64,000 bases of DNA from Spirosoma pollinicola (GCF_002831565.1 NZ_CP025096.1:558001-622000), one strand, 5' to 3'. Positions 27,006 to 36,055 are shown, counted from the stretch's first letter. Program-made: numbers and translations. Notes: a model not told the origin generated them from the letters alone.

Positions 27006-28457
27006 ATGCAGAAATTAAGTCTTTCTCAATCTCTCCAGCAGAAGTTATCTCCGCAGCAGATTCAATTCATCAAGCTGTTACAGATTCCTACTATTGAACT
27101 GGACACACGCATTGAAGAAGAGCTGGAAATTAATCCGGCGCTCGAAGAGGGTATGGATGAGGACTATGACCAAAAAGATGATGACGACTCCTTCGATGAT
27201 ACAGATGACTTCAAAGACCGTGATAATGACCTCGATATAGATAGCTATATTCAGGACGAAGACTATGCCGGGTATAAGATGCAAGGGGATGGCAACCAGG
27301 GTGAAGAGGAGCGCGATATGCCACTGGCAACCAGTTCCAGCCTTACCGATTCCCTATTGCAACAGTTCGGGTACTTGAATTTAACGGAAGATCAACGTGT
27401 CGTTGGCATGCAACTCATTGGCAGTATTGAATCAGATGGGTATATCCGTCGGTCAATTCAGGCTATTGTAAACGATCTGGCGTTCTCCCAAAACGTATTC
27501 ACCGACTCGGAAGAGGTAGAAGATGTACTGCATAAAATTCAGTCTTTCGATCCGGCAGGTATTGGTGCCCGCTCACTACCAGAATGCCTGTTGCTACAAC
27601 TTCGGCGCAAAGACCAGTCAGACCCTTATACCATTCTGGCTATTCGAATCATCGACGAATTCTTTGACGAATTCTCTAAAAAGCACTACGACAAAATTCA
27701 GCGACGGTTAAACATCAGCGACGAGTCGCTAAAGCGGGTTATCGATATCATTATCAGGTTAAATCCCAAACCCGGCTCTATGGAAGGCGAATCGGGTAAC
27801 ATTCAATACCTGATTCCCGATTTCCTGCTGTCGAACAGCAATGGTAAGCTTGAATTGACGCTAAATTCCAAAAACGCGCCCGAATTGCGTATCAGCCGCT
27901 CGTTTGCCGATATGCTCGACACTTACGACAAAAGCAACAAGAAGCAGAATAAGAACCTGAAGGAAACGGTCTCCTTTGTAAAGCAGAAGCTGGATGCCGC
28001 CAAATGGTTTATCGACGCTATCAAGCAACGTCAGCAAACCCTGCTCAGGACAATGAACGCAATTGTTCGCTACCAATATGATTTTTTCCTGACCGGCGAT
28101 GAATCCCGGCTTCGGCCCATGATTCTGAAAGACATTGCCACGCTGATCGACATGGACGTATCGACAGTGTCGCGGGTGGCCAACAGCAAAGCCGTTCAGA
28201 CAGAATTTGGCATCTATCCGCTTAAATATTTTTTCTCGGAGGGTATCTCTACCGATACCGGTGAGGACGTCAGCAGCCGAGAGGTAAAAAACATTCTGAA
28301 AGACCTGATCGATGCCGAACCTAAGCTTCATCCGCTCTCTGATGATAAACTCGAAAAAATCCTGAACGACCGGGGCTACAACATCGCCCGCCGAACGGTA
28401 GCCAAATACCGCGAACAACTGAACATTCCGGTAGCGCGACTGCGGAAACAGTTATAA
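27006..28457 (+). CDS. rpoN: RNA polymerase sigma-54 factor
   Basis: 483 aa. Region I is Gln/Leu-rich (SLSQSLQQKLSPQQIQFIKLL), followed by a highly acidic linker (about 45-80), the core-binding region, an HTH, and the C-terminal RpoN box ARRTVAKYRE that binds the -24 element. Full length. The gene stands alone, without the hpf/ptsN neighbours of proteobacteria. It needs AAA+ activators, none of which lies in this window. Confidence 0.95.
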   Translation: MQKLSLSQSLQQKLSPQQIQFIKLLQIPTIELDTRIEEELEINPALEEGMDEDYDQKDDDDSFDDTDDFKDRDNDLDIDSYIQDEDYAGYKMQGDGNQGEEERDMPLATSSSLTDSLLQQFGYLNLTEDQRVVGMQLIGSIESDGYIRRSIQAIVNDLAFSQNVFTDSEEVEDVLHKIQSFDPAGIGARSLPECLLLQLRRKDQSDPYTILAIRIIDEFFDEFSKKHYDKIQRRLNISDESLKRVIDIIIRLNPKPGSMEGESGNIQYLIPDFLLSNSNGKLELTLNSKNAPELRISRSFADMLDTYDKSNKKQNKNLKETVSFVKQKLDAAKWFIDAIKQRQQTLLRTMNAIVRYQYDFFLTGDESRLRPMILKDIATLIDMDVSTVSRVANSKAVQTEFGIYPLKYFFSEGISTDTGEDVSSREVKNILKDLIDAEPKLHPLSDDKLEKILNDRGYNIARRTVAKYREQLNIPVARLRKQL

Positions 28458-28535
28458 AAATGAATACTGGATAATGTAAAATGCAATAGACATAGCGCGT
28501 ATTTTTACAGCATTATTCATTCTACATTATTCATT
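28455..28535. repeat. Imperfect inverted repeat between rpoN and the PAP2-like gene
   Basis: AAAATGAATA and ATAATGTA blocks on the left are repeated in inverted form on the right (TACATTATTCATTTT). Imperfect, with unequal spacing. It begins at the rpoN stop codon. Confidence 0.5.
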
Positions 28536-28540
28536 TTCCA

Positions 28541-29179
28541 TTGAGTATTCCTCTTGCCCGTGTTCTGTCGGTTCTTCTTCATCCGTTGCTGATGCCGACG
28601 TTCTTATTCGGTCTGTTGCTATTCCGCGTCCCCGGCGTATTAGGGCTGGATGTCTTTTCGCCTTCTTTGCGGGGCAGCATTCTTGTCTTGATTTTTGTGG
28701 GCACCTTCATGGTACCATCGCTGGTTATCTACTACCTTTTCAGGGGTGGGTATGTCCAAAGTCTTCACTTGACTACCCTGGCAGATCGGCGTTTACCATA
28801 CTTCCTGACGGCCGTGATTTATACAATCACGGGTTACTTATTTACCTTTCACATGCAGGTATTATCGACCCTTGCCCCTGAGATCGGCATCCTGATCGGT
28901 AGCATTGCAGTGTCGATCCTACTGGTAGGCCTTGTTAGCTTAAACTGGCAAATAAGTGCGCATACGGTTGGTATTGGCGGTGTGGTTGGCGTTGTCAGTG
29001 GCCTGATGCTCCGATTCAGCCTGAATGATCTGTTTATACCACTCTTGCTCCTAATCGTGCTGGCGGGTTTTGTAGCGAGTGCCCGGCTCAAATTAAATGC
29101 ACACACACCGGCCCAGATCAGTGCCGGCCTGGCGCTTGGCTTGGTGGTTAGTTTGCTCACGGTGTTTTGGTTTGTCTAA
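28541..29179 (+). CDS. PAP2-like integral membrane protein
   Basis: 212 aa, about six transmembrane helices. Residual PAP2 phosphatase motifs: DRRLPYF (for KX6RP), SAHTVGIGG (for PSGH), and ARLKLNAHTPAQ (for SRX5HX3D, with Gln in place of Asp). A membrane phosphatase acting on lipid phosphates is possible, but the missing Asp leaves activity in doubt. The start is the TTG at 28541, because the next ATG would remove half of the first helix. Confidence 0.6.
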   Translation: MSIPLARVLSVLLHPLLMPTFLFGLLLFRVPGVLGLDVFSPSLRGSILVLIFVGTFMVPSLVIYYLFRGGYVQSLHLTTLADRRLPYFLTAVIYTITGYLFTFHMQVLSTLAPEIGILIGSIAVSILLVGLVSLNWQISAHTVGIGGVVGVVSGLMLRFSLNDLFIPLLLLIVLAGFVASARLKLNAHTPAQISAGLALGLVVSLLTVFWFV

Positions 29180-29194
29180 AGACTTATGATTGGT

Positions 29195-29992
29195 ATGTAC
29201 GAAAATCTTCTCTACGAGGTTACAGATGCGGTTTGCCGTATTACCCTCAACCGTCCACAAGTATATAACGCCCTCAGCCCCGGCCTGATTCAGGACATAA
29301 CGACTGCCATAGAAGCCGCCGGTGCCGACCAACAAATTCGGGTAGTAGTGCTTACCGGCGCGGGCGATAAGGCGTTTTCGTCGGGTGCTGACCTGAAAGA
29401 AGGCATTACCACGAGTCTATCGGCGGGCGGTCAGCTTGCCCTTGGCGATTCTCTCCGGGCAACTTACCACCCTATGATTCAGGCCATCCGCAATCTGGCC
29501 AAGCCCGTCGTTGGCCGTATCAATGGCCTGGCTGCCGGAGCGGGCTGCTCGCTGGCACTGGCCTGCGACGTGGTGATCTGCACAGACGAAGCGTATTTCA
29601 GCCAGATCTTTGTAAACATCGGCCTTATGCCCGATGCCGGGTCAACGTTCTTTCTACCCCGACTCATTGGCCCGCAACGGGCATTCGATATGTGCAGCAC
29701 CGGCCGACGTGTTTACGGACCCGAAGCCGCCCAGATTGGTCTGGTCAGCCGTTCGGTAGCAACGGCGGAGTTGGACACGGCCGTAGATGCCGTTGTGTCC
29801 TATTATGCGGTTGCCCCTACCCTTGCCATTGGGAAAATGAAAAAAGTTTTGAATCAATCACTCTACTCTGATCTCGACCACCAGCTCGAACAAGAAGCTG
29901 ACAGTCAGGACGTATTAGGCCGTTCGACGGATGCGATGGAGGGTATTGGCGCCTTTCTGATGAAGCGCAAAGCAAATTTTTCCGGCAAATAG
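29195..29992 (+). CDS. Enoyl-CoA hydratase/isomerase family protein
   Basis: 265 aa from the ATG at 29195 (MYENLLYEVTDAVCRITLNR); an ATG 9 nt upstream is also possible. Crotonase fold: oxyanion-hole segments FSSGADLKEG and INGLAAGAGCSLALACD are intact. It probably acts in fatty-acid or phenylacetate-type CoA ester metabolism; the substrate is not deducible. It is 15 bp after the PAP2-like gene, likely the same transcript. Confidence 0.85.
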   Translation: MYENLLYEVTDAVCRITLNRPQVYNALSPGLIQDITTAIEAAGADQQIRVVVLTGAGDKAFSSGADLKEGITTSLSAGGQLALGDSLRATYHPMIQAIRNLAKPVVGRINGLAAGAGCSLALACDVVICTDEAYFSQIFVNIGLMPDAGSTFFLPRLIGPQRAFDMCSTGRRVYGPEAAQIGLVSRSVATAELDTAVDAVVSYYAVAPTLAIGKMKKVLNQSLYSDLDHQLEQEADSQDVLGRSTDAMEGIGAFLMKRKANFSGK

Positions 29993-29993
29993 A

Positions 29994-30024
29994 TTGACAA
30001 ACGTCATTTTTCTACCTACTTTTG
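29994..30024 (+). promoter_or_regulatory. Promoter of tRNA-Arg
   Basis: TTG (29994-29996), 20 bp, TACTTTTG (30017-30024): a full -7 match. The -33 begins 2 bp after the enoyl-CoA hydratase stop codon, so the tRNA has its own promoter. Confidence 0.65.
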
Positions 30025-30058
30025 CACTCCCAATCAACGGGAAATGCTACATAGCAAT

Positions 30059-30135
30059 GCATTCGTAGCTCAATTGGATAGAGCACCTGACTACGGATCA
30101 GGAGGTTTGGGGTTCGAATCCCTACGAGTGCACCA
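30059..30135 (+). tRNA. tRNA-Arg (anticodon ACG)
   Basis: 77 nt including an encoded CCA. Acceptor GCATTCG/CGAGTGC, anticodon stem CCTGA/TCAGG with loop CTACGGA (anticodon ACG), and T-arm with TTCGAAT loop all pair. It reads CGN codons through inosine at position 34. The tRNA marks the left edge of a degraded accessory region. Confidence 0.97.
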
Positions 30136-30146
30136 AAGTACAATTT

Positions 30147-30185
30147 AAAGGCCTTGCAATTCTCTGATTTGCAAGGCCTTTTTAC
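30147..30185 (+). terminator. Terminator of tRNA-Arg
   Basis: AAAGGCCTTGCAA (30147-30159) pairs perfectly with 30169-30181, followed by T residues. Strong intrinsic terminator 11 bp after the CCA end. Confidence 0.92.
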
Positions 30186-30213
30186 TTATAACCAATTAGT
30201 TAGTACTTTTTTT

Positions 30214-31660
30214 GGATCAATTCCAAAAGTTGTGGAGAGCGTTGTATTTTTCTAGGTTTGTGCTCTTAATCAAACCTACTTGCTTTGGAGAGTTTCTGGC
30301 CCATCATCCAGTTCCTGTTGCCTGAGTTTATTCTGGAAAATTTCGAATTGACATCCATTGACCGTCCCCAGGGCGTCTTTCACGTTTATATCGAAGAGAA
30401 AAATGCGGATCAGACGGACCCAGAGCGAAAAAACTTACTCTCTAAAGGATTCTTTCCGGTCATTACTGTTCAGGACTTTCCCATCCGTGGTCAGCAAGTA
30501 TTCCTCCATATCAAGCGTCGTCGCTGGCTGAACACCAGGACCGGCAAGGTGGTCTACCGAGACTGGACCCAAGTGGCTGATGGAACGCGAATGACGAGTG
30601 AATTCGCACGGTCCGCCGTTGCGGGCTTTTTTAAAACAGATCAGTCGATACCAACCCGACTAGCATTCGAGCTATTGGTGGATTTTATGGCGTTGGTGGC
30701 CAAGCCTTGTTGCGTCAATACCGTGATTGTCAACGTGGCTTTACGAATTGGGATCAACGGGCACATGCCAAGGACTGACTACTGTATCCCCAAAATCTGG
30801 GTCCGCATCTGTCGCTGGATGAAACAAGCCTATCACAGGTTGAGTTCTACACGATTCTGACCAATAAAGCCGCCCAAGGCCGATCTGGCAGCCTTGTGGC
30901 CATTGTAGCAGGGACTAAGGCCGAAACGGTGATTGACATTCTGCGTAAGTTGCCTGACAAACAGCGCAAAAAGGTAAAATAGATTACCCTGGACATGGCA
31001 GGGAACATGGGGCTGATCGCCAAAAAATGTTTTCCGAAGGCTACCCAGGTAACCGACCGTTTCCATGTGCAGCAACTGGCTTTGGAGGCTGTTCAGGACA
31101 TGCGCATCCACTACCGCTGGCAAGCCCTGAATGCTGACAATGAGGCCCTTGAGCAAGAAAAGGGGAACCAACTGGTTTATCAACCAGCAGTACTGACCAA
31201 TGGGGACACGGTGAAACAACTGCTGGCTCGCAGTCGGTACGTGCTCTATAAAAAGCCGACAGATTGGACGGCCAGTCAGCAAGAGCGGGCCACTTTACTA
31301 TTTGATCGCTATCCTGATTTGAAGACGGCTTATGAGTTGAGTCAGTCGCTGAGTCATATCTTTGAGAAGACGACCGACAAACTCTATGGCTTAGTCCGTT
31401 TGGCCAAGTGGCATGAAAAAGTACGCCAAGCCGATTTCAAGGCCTTCAACCCGGTGGCCCGGTCGATCCAGCACCACTACGAGACCATCCTCAACTACTT
31501 TGACAATCGCAGTACGAATGCCTCGGCCGAGTCCTTCAATGCCAAGATCAAAGCATTCAGGAGCCAATTTAGAGGGGTTCGAAACGTGGAATTCTTTCTC
31601 TACCGCCTAACTCAGTTATATGCTTAATCCTAGATGCTTCACAACTTTTGGAATTGATCC
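30214..31660 (+). mobile_element. ISAon1-type (ISL3-like) insertion sequence, inactivated
   Basis: 1447 bp bounded by 21-bp perfect terminal inverted repeats, 30214-30234 and 31640-31660 (GGATCAATTCCAAAAGTTGT plus G). It holds one two-part transposase, described separately, with two nonsense codons. No target duplication is seen: the flanks (CTTTTTTT on the left, CTTAAATC on the right) do not match, and the right end is fused to the middle of an SDR gene whose missing half is not on the left. This suggests a deletion next to the element. Confidence 0.9.
30285..31627 (+). pseudogene. ISAon1-family transposase, two-frame, with two in-frame stops
   Basis: The N-terminal region (30285-30860 frame) has SIDRPQGVFHVYIEEKN and QVFLHIKRRRWLN, typical of the ISAon1 N-terminal protein. 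The catalytic region lies in the second frame. It begins within the first (QYRDCQRGFTNWDQRAHAKD), includes LSLDETSLSQVEF with the first catalytic Asp, DRFHVQQLALEAVQDMR, and the C-terminal ASAESFNAKIKAFR with the Glu. Frame 2 is broken by TGA at 30776-30778 (Trp expected before LLYPQNLGPH) and TAG at 30980-30982 (between KKVK and ITLDMAG). Not functional as it stands. Confidence 0.88.
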
Positions 31661-31842
31661 CTTAAATCGGCAGCGATGAAATGAATGCCATTCGTTTGGT
31701 CTTCCGGCTTGTTTCGGGCCGTAACGATCACGGTGGCCCCTGCCGTCAGCAGCCGATCGGTGATCGCCTTACCCATTCCTTTACTGCCACCGGTAACCAG
31801 GGCTAGTTTGCCTGTCAGTTCGTTTTCAAAAGTAGCCTCCAT
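31639..31842 (-). pseudogene. Short-chain dehydrogenase, truncated by the IS
   Basis: Only the first ~60 residues of an SDR remain: MEATFENELTGKLALVTGGS..., with the cofactor motif TGGSKGMG. The host sequence ends at 31661, after AADLRD, where it meets the IS terminal repeat; the last few codons are read from the IS. The YxxxK active site is lost. It is divergent from an HxlR regulator with a 22-bp palindrome between, so it was probably its target. Confidence 0.85.
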
Positions 31843-31914
31843 AACGCTGTTGTTTTGTTCAGGACAAATTTCGGTAGTACGACAGGTGTTGATAAGTACG
31901 GACTTACGATTCAG

Positions 31915-31936
31915 ATAGGGATAAATTTATCCCTAT
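31915..31936. promoter_or_regulatory. 22-bp perfect palindrome, HxlR operator candidate
   Basis: ATAGGGATAAA (31915-31925) is followed immediately by its exact reverse complement (31926-31936). The last base touches the -33 TTG of the downstream regulator gene. Confidence 0.65.
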
Positions 31937-31966
31937 TGAAGGGGCCCATGTACCGGGTTATCTTTG
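31936..31966 (+). promoter_or_regulatory. Promoter of the first HxlR gene
   Basis: TTG (31936-31938), 20 bp, TATCTTTG (31959-31966), a full -7 match. The predicted start of transcription falls at about 31970, next to the ATG at 31971, so the message may be leaderless. Confidence 0.6.
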
Positions 31967-31970
31967 TCGT

Positions 31971-32330
31971 ATGTACGAACGAAAGACATTGCCTGAGTTG
32001 AACTGCGGGCTCGACCTGATTGGCGAAGTACTCTACGGAAAATGGAAGATGCGGCTTTTGTGGCTTATCCACGAAGGTTTTCAACGCCCCAGCGAGCTCC
32101 AGCGAAAAATTCCGGGCGCTTCCCGGCGTGTACTGAACGTACAGTTAAAAGAACTGGAAAGCCACGAATTGGTGGGGAAAGTAATTTATCCGGTTGTCCC
32201 TCCTAAAGTGGAGTATTTTCTCACCGATTTGGGCCAATCGCTCATCCCTGTTATTGGTGCTATCGGGCAATGGGGCGATCAGCATGAGGAGCAGTTGCGG
32301 ACGCTCATTCTGAAGGGCATCAACCCTTAA
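31971..32330 (+). CDS. HxlR/DUF24-family transcriptional regulator
   Basis: 119 aa winged-helix protein: CGLDLIGEVLYGKWKMRLLW then PSELQRKIPGASRRVLNVQL, the HxlR core. The N-terminal Cys12 is in the position used for thiol sensing in DUF24 regulators such as YodB and HypR. It probably represses the divergent SDR gene, now truncated, through the palindrome at 31915-31936. Confidence 0.9.
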   Translation: MYERKTLPELNCGLDLIGEVLYGKWKMRLLWLIHEGFQRPSELQRKIPGASRRVLNVQLKELESHELVGKVIYPVVPPKVEYFLTDLGQSLIPVIGAIGQWGDQHEEQLRTLILKGINP

Positions 32331-32372
32331 CCCCAATGATAGACACTGTAACCGGTTTCTAATTACGTTCAT

Positions 32373-32729
32373 TCACACGTCCCCCGAGAGGATTTTTTTC
32401 CGGTGTAACTCGCCCCAGCTACGTAGTGATTCAATTACCCCGTTAAGGGTCTCACTATGCGGGGTCAACATGTACGTGACTTTGACGGGATAGGTATCGT
32501 ACACCTTCCGTTTTACTAGACCGTTTACCTCCATATCCCGTAGCTCTTTGGCGAGCATTCGGTCCGTAATCCCGTGGACTTCCTTGGAAATTTCGCCAAA
32601 CCGCTTTTCCCCGAAGGTGAGGGCCACAATAATAGGCAGCTTCCATTTGCCATTCAACACATCCAGCGCATCCCGGATAGGTCGCAATATACTGATACAC
32701 TCGGCGTGCTTAAGATCGGTCGTTTCCAT
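32373..32729 (-). CDS. HxlR/DUF24-family transcriptional regulator
   Basis: 118 aa; HxlR core with GKWKLPIIVALTFGEKRFGE and ISKEVHGITDRMLAKELRDM. N-terminal Cys11 (AECISIL) may sense electrophiles. It is divergent from a pirin gene; two perfect tandem palindromes lie between them, so it likely controls itself and the pirin. Confidence 0.9.
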   Translation of the reverse strand: METTDLKHAECISILRPIRDALDVLNGKWKLPIIVALTFGEKRFGEISKEVHGITDRMLAKELRDMEVNGLVKRKVYDTYPVKVTYMLTPHSETLNGVIESLRSWGELHRKKILSGDV

Positions 32730-32776
32730 TTTATATAGTTGTCATGGTTAGCTGGATTACAATCTAGCCCTGTTAG

Positions 32777-32827
32777 CTATACTGGAGTATAGTGCTATAC
32801 TCTAGTATAGTACTCACAAAAGTATAG
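32777..32827. promoter_or_regulatory. Tandem HxlR operators
   Basis: CTATACTGGAGTATAG (32777-32792) and CTATACTCTAGTATAG (32795-32810) are two perfect palindromes with 18-bp centre spacing. A third half-site AGTATAG sits at 32821-32827. Confidence 0.75.
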
Positions 32828-32844
32828 TAAGAACCGTAAATTTG
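32817..32844. promoter_or_regulatory. Divergent -7 elements for hxlR (-) and pirin (+)
   Basis: On the minus strand TACTTTTG (32817-32824) and on the plus strand TAAATTTG (32837-32844) both match TAnnTTTG. The extra operator half-site overlaps the first, so one bound protein could block both promoters. Confidence 0.55.
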
Positions 32845-32891
32845 TATCATCAATGATGAACAATATGTAGCGCCATCTATAAAACAGGAAT

Positions 32892-33764
32892 ATGAACCGT
32901 CATCGGAAACTCGTCAAAACATATACTCCGCCTACTCAGCCGGGGTTTTTAGGACCTGGCCACTTAGCCAGTCCGGTTATTCAGGTCGATTTTACAGAAA
33001 GTGATCCGTTCATTATCTTGATGGATGATCGACTCGACAAGCAAGATGAGCAGCCTGTGGGCGGTCCGCATCCCCATGCCGGATTTGAAACCGTATCCTT
33101 GCTCCTGGAAGGTAGCATAGGCGACGACGCTTACCAGATGAAGGGTGGTGATTTGCAGCTCATGACGGCGGGGAGTGGGATCATCCATACCGAAACCATC
33201 GAAGGGAAAGCGTCGATGCGCCTGTTGCAGTTATGGTTGAATCTACCCAAGAAAGATCGCTGGGCTACGCCACGGGTACAGGATCTGCCTTTGGAGAAAG
33301 TTCCTACGGCAACCCACCAGGGAACAACCATAAAGGTATACAGCGGATCTCTGGCGGGAATGACGTCACCCATTCAGAATTATACCCCGCTTATTCTTGC
33401 CGATATCCACTTGCAGCCCGGCACGACGACTGTGCAACACCTGCCGGCCTCCTTCACCACGTTCCTGTATGTGCTTGAGGGAAGTCTGCAACTGGGCGAT
33501 GAAGCCAACGAACTCCATCGGGATCAAGTGGGCTGGCTGGATAGACACGCCGAAGAGACACTAAGCGAGCTCAAGCTCACAGGCGGTGAAACCGGAGCCC
33601 GGATCATTCTCTATGCTGGAGAGCCGCAAGGGGATGCCATCGTGTCGCACGGCCCTTTCATTGGCGATACACAGGATGACATTCGACGACTCTATCAGGA
33701 ATACCGACAGGGCAAACTGCACCACATCGCCACCGTGGAGGCTTCGCAACGGATTCTCTGGTAA
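32892..33764 (+). CDS. Pirin family protein
   Basis: 290 aa, two cupin domains. The N-terminal cupin has the metal ligands of pirins: His-x-His in GGPHPHAGFETV, and His and Glu in SGIIHTETIEG. Bacterial pirins bind iron and some have quercetinase activity; the in vivo role is uncertain, often tied to redox or electrophile stress. Its promoter is overlapped by HxlR-type operators. A clear paralogue lies at 56.7 kb. Confidence 0.9.
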   Translation: MNRHRKLVKTYTPPTQPGFLGPGHLASPVIQVDFTESDPFIILMDDRLDKQDEQPVGGPHPHAGFETVSLLLEGSIGDDAYQMKGGDLQLMTAGSGIIHTETIEGKASMRLLQLWLNLPKKDRWATPRVQDLPLEKVPTATHQGTTIKVYSGSLAGMTSPIQNYTPLILADIHLQPGTTTVQHLPASFTTFLYVLEGSLQLGDEANELHRDQVGWLDRHAEETLSELKLTGGETGARIILYAGEPQGDAIVSHGPFIGDTQDDIRRLYQEYRQGKLHHIATVEASQRILW

Positions 33765-33855
33765 AGCCAGCCACGGCTTCTTTACTAAAATGGCTTTGCC
33801 TGCTGGAGAGCCTTCACATAAACTTCGTTATTACAACTCAATAATTTTCAGTCAC

Positions 33856-34404
33856 ATGTCAACTACTAAATGGGTTCTTGACCCCACGCACAGCGAATTA
33901 GGCTTCAAGATCAGACATTTAATGATCAGTAATGTATCGGGTTCTTTCCAACAGTTTCAGGTAGACGTTGAAACCCAGGATGACGACTTTAGCACCGCTC
34001 AAATATGAGCTACCGCCCAAATTGCGTCCATTCATACCAACAATGAGCAACGCGACCATCACCTGCGTAACTCCGATTTTTTCGAAGCCGAAACCTATCC
34101 CCAGTTAAGCTTCCAATCGACAAAAGTTGAGAAACTATCCGATGACACCTTTACCGTTTATGGGGATTTAACGATGAAAGGCGTTAGTAAACCGGTCAAA
34201 CTATCGGTTGAGTATAGTGGCGTAACGAAAGACCCCTGGGGTGGCGTTCGGGCGGGCTATACCATCAGTGGAAAGATCAACCGTAGTGATTGGGGCATTA
34301 CCTTCAATGGCGTACTGGAAACCGGCGGGGTAGCATTAGGTGAAGAAGTAAAGCTTACAAGTGAAATTCAACTGGTCAAACAGCTGGAGCCTGTAGTCGC
34401 CTAA
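33856..34404 (+). pseudogene. YceI-family protein with in-frame stop
   Basis: The frame MSTTKWVLDPTHSELGF... reads as a YceI/polyisoprenoid-binding lipocalin-like protein of 182 aa, except for TGA at 34006-34008 (codon 51, STAQI-stop-ATAQI). Past the stop the family pattern continues (NSDFFEAETYPQLSFQST ... DLTMKGVSKPV) to the normal end. A nonsense change in an otherwise clean gene suggests recent loss, or a base-call error. It follows the pirin gene by 91 bp. Confidence 0.88.
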
Positions 34405-34525
34405 CCATAAGTAAAGTAATAAGCAAGCTTTTAAACTCGTTTGCCACCACCTGGCAGGGGCTTTGAAAGGCTGCTTAGTCTTTTTCGGTTCAACTGAACA
34501 GGAACTGTCTAGAAAAGCCTAAACG

Positions 34526-35646
34526 ATGAAAAAACAGAAACTACGAGTTGGTCTGGTTGGCTTGCAGGCCGGCCGAAGTTGGGCGGCTGTTGCCCATCTA
34601 CCGGCGCTCCGCCAATTGACCGACCACTATGAGATCGTTGGCGTTGTCAACTCCAGCCTGGAAAGTTCACGGGCGGCCGCCGAGGCCTGCGCTATTCCTC
34701 GCGCGTTCGGCACTATTGACGAGATGGCCGCATCGGAAGATATTGACCTGGTTGTCGTGACGGTTCGCGTACCGCTGCATTATGAGGCCGTCAAGAGCAT
34801 CCTCTCGCATGGGAAGCATGTCTATTGTGAGTGGCCGCTGGGTCGCACCCTGGCCGAAGCCGAAGAGCTGGCCGCTATGGCCCGCGAGCGTTCCGTGGTG
34901 GCGGTGGCAGGAACGCAGGCACGGGTATCACCGGCGATCCGTACGCTCTCCGAGCTCATCCAAACGAATTCGATCGGTTCGATTGTATCCAGTCGCATCC
35001 ACGGTTGGGCCACCCCCTGGGGGCTACGATCAGCGATACAAAAAACGAGGCATATTTACGGAAGCAAGCCAGTGGGGCTGACCTGCTGACCATCCCGTTC
35101 GCGCACACGCTTGCCGCTGTCTGCGATGTGCTGGGCAGTATCCGTGAATTATCCGCCAACGTTCACACGCGCTATCCACGGGTAAAAGTGCTCGATTCGG
35201 GTACATATATCGAGGCTGACGCGCCTGATTATATCTCGGTGATCGCCAGCCTGACCAACGGTGCCCCGCTTTCTATGGAGTATACGGGTGGGCATCCGGT
35301 TTATGGGGACGCTTTTAGTTGGCAAATTGAGGGAACAACGGGGCAGTTGGTTATAACAGCCTCCACCGGACATACCCAACTGGCGAATATCGCCATTACG
35401 CGTTATTCTCCCTCCGGGCAGGAGCCAGAACGTATTGAGATAGCCGGTATGGACCATTTTGGGCCCCATACCAACGTCAAAGAAATCTACCGAAGGCTGG
35501 CTAGTGATATACTGAACGGAACCCAAACAGCTCCCTCGTTTGAGGAGGCTGTTTGGCTGCACAAGTTGATAGACGACATTCGCCTTTCCTCCCGGACCGG
35601 ACAACGGATAAGTCAGGCAACTCCAGTTGGGAACCTGGCTTATTAG
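34526..35646 (+). pseudogene. Gfo/Idh/MocA-family oxidoreductase, frameshifted
   Basis: The N-terminal Rossmann domain (MKKQKLRVGLVGLQAGRSWA ... HGKHVYCEWPLGRTLAEAEE with the conserved EKP-like site as CEWP) is in one frame to about 35020. The C-terminal substrate domain (ISDTKNEAYLRKQASGADLL ... IEGTTGQLVI) is in the next frame. The break is at the G run 35019-35023. It can be mended by one added G, or by removing an 11-nt GC-rich block (CCACCCCCTGG) to give HGWGATISD. Confidence 0.85.
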
Positions 35647-36055
35647 TTTAAATCGACGATTTAAATTGTGAAACATTCGATTACACTCGAGTGTTTCTGC
35701 TCTTTCTATTTACAGATTGTCTAGTTTGCCATTTCTTGAGACGCCCCCATTAGGCAGCAACAAGTTGAAGGTGAGTATCTCGCAATAACGCTCTATTCTT
35801 GTTTCGAGGACTAGACTTTTTAACGCCAAGTGACGGATTTTGTACGAAACGGCAAAGCAACCCAAAGTCAATACTTACTTGAATGAATCCTATAAACGGT
35901 TTTTCTGCCGGTTAATAGCCAGAAAATGGCTAACAAATTGGGCTTTTCAAACTCATGCCGGACTTTTGCAACCGCACCGGCGGCCCGGAGCCACTATGAT
36001 TAGGTTATGTGACAAATTGATGAAAAAATCTGTAGCTGGTCAACCCGATCTGTAA
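35647..36055. other. Intergenic stretch with a 19-bp palindrome and the left copy of a 42-bp inverted repeat
   Basis: TTTAAATCG-A-CGATTTAAA (35647-35665) starts directly after the Gfo/Idh stop and may be its 3' hairpin. The repeat copy is at 35961-36002. An open frame at 35840-36055 has no recognisable protein features, and I do not call it a gene. Confidence 0.6.
35961..36002 (+). repeat. 42-bp repeat, left copy (inverted pair with 37064-37105)
   Basis: Begins GACTTTTGCAACCGCACCGG and ends TGATTA; matches the reverse complement of 37064-37105 with one mismatch. The core is strongly G/C-rich in an AT-rich setting. Confidence 0.85.

Noticed and set aside
35019-35023. Phase-variable G tract in the Gfo/Idh gene.
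   Set aside because: Five G residues are too few for efficient slippage, and the neighbouring genes are broken by other kinds of lesion.
35840-36055. Open frame of 71 codons as a gene.
   Set aside because: It runs through the 42-bp GC-rich repeat, has no family features, and the same bases also read open on other frames.
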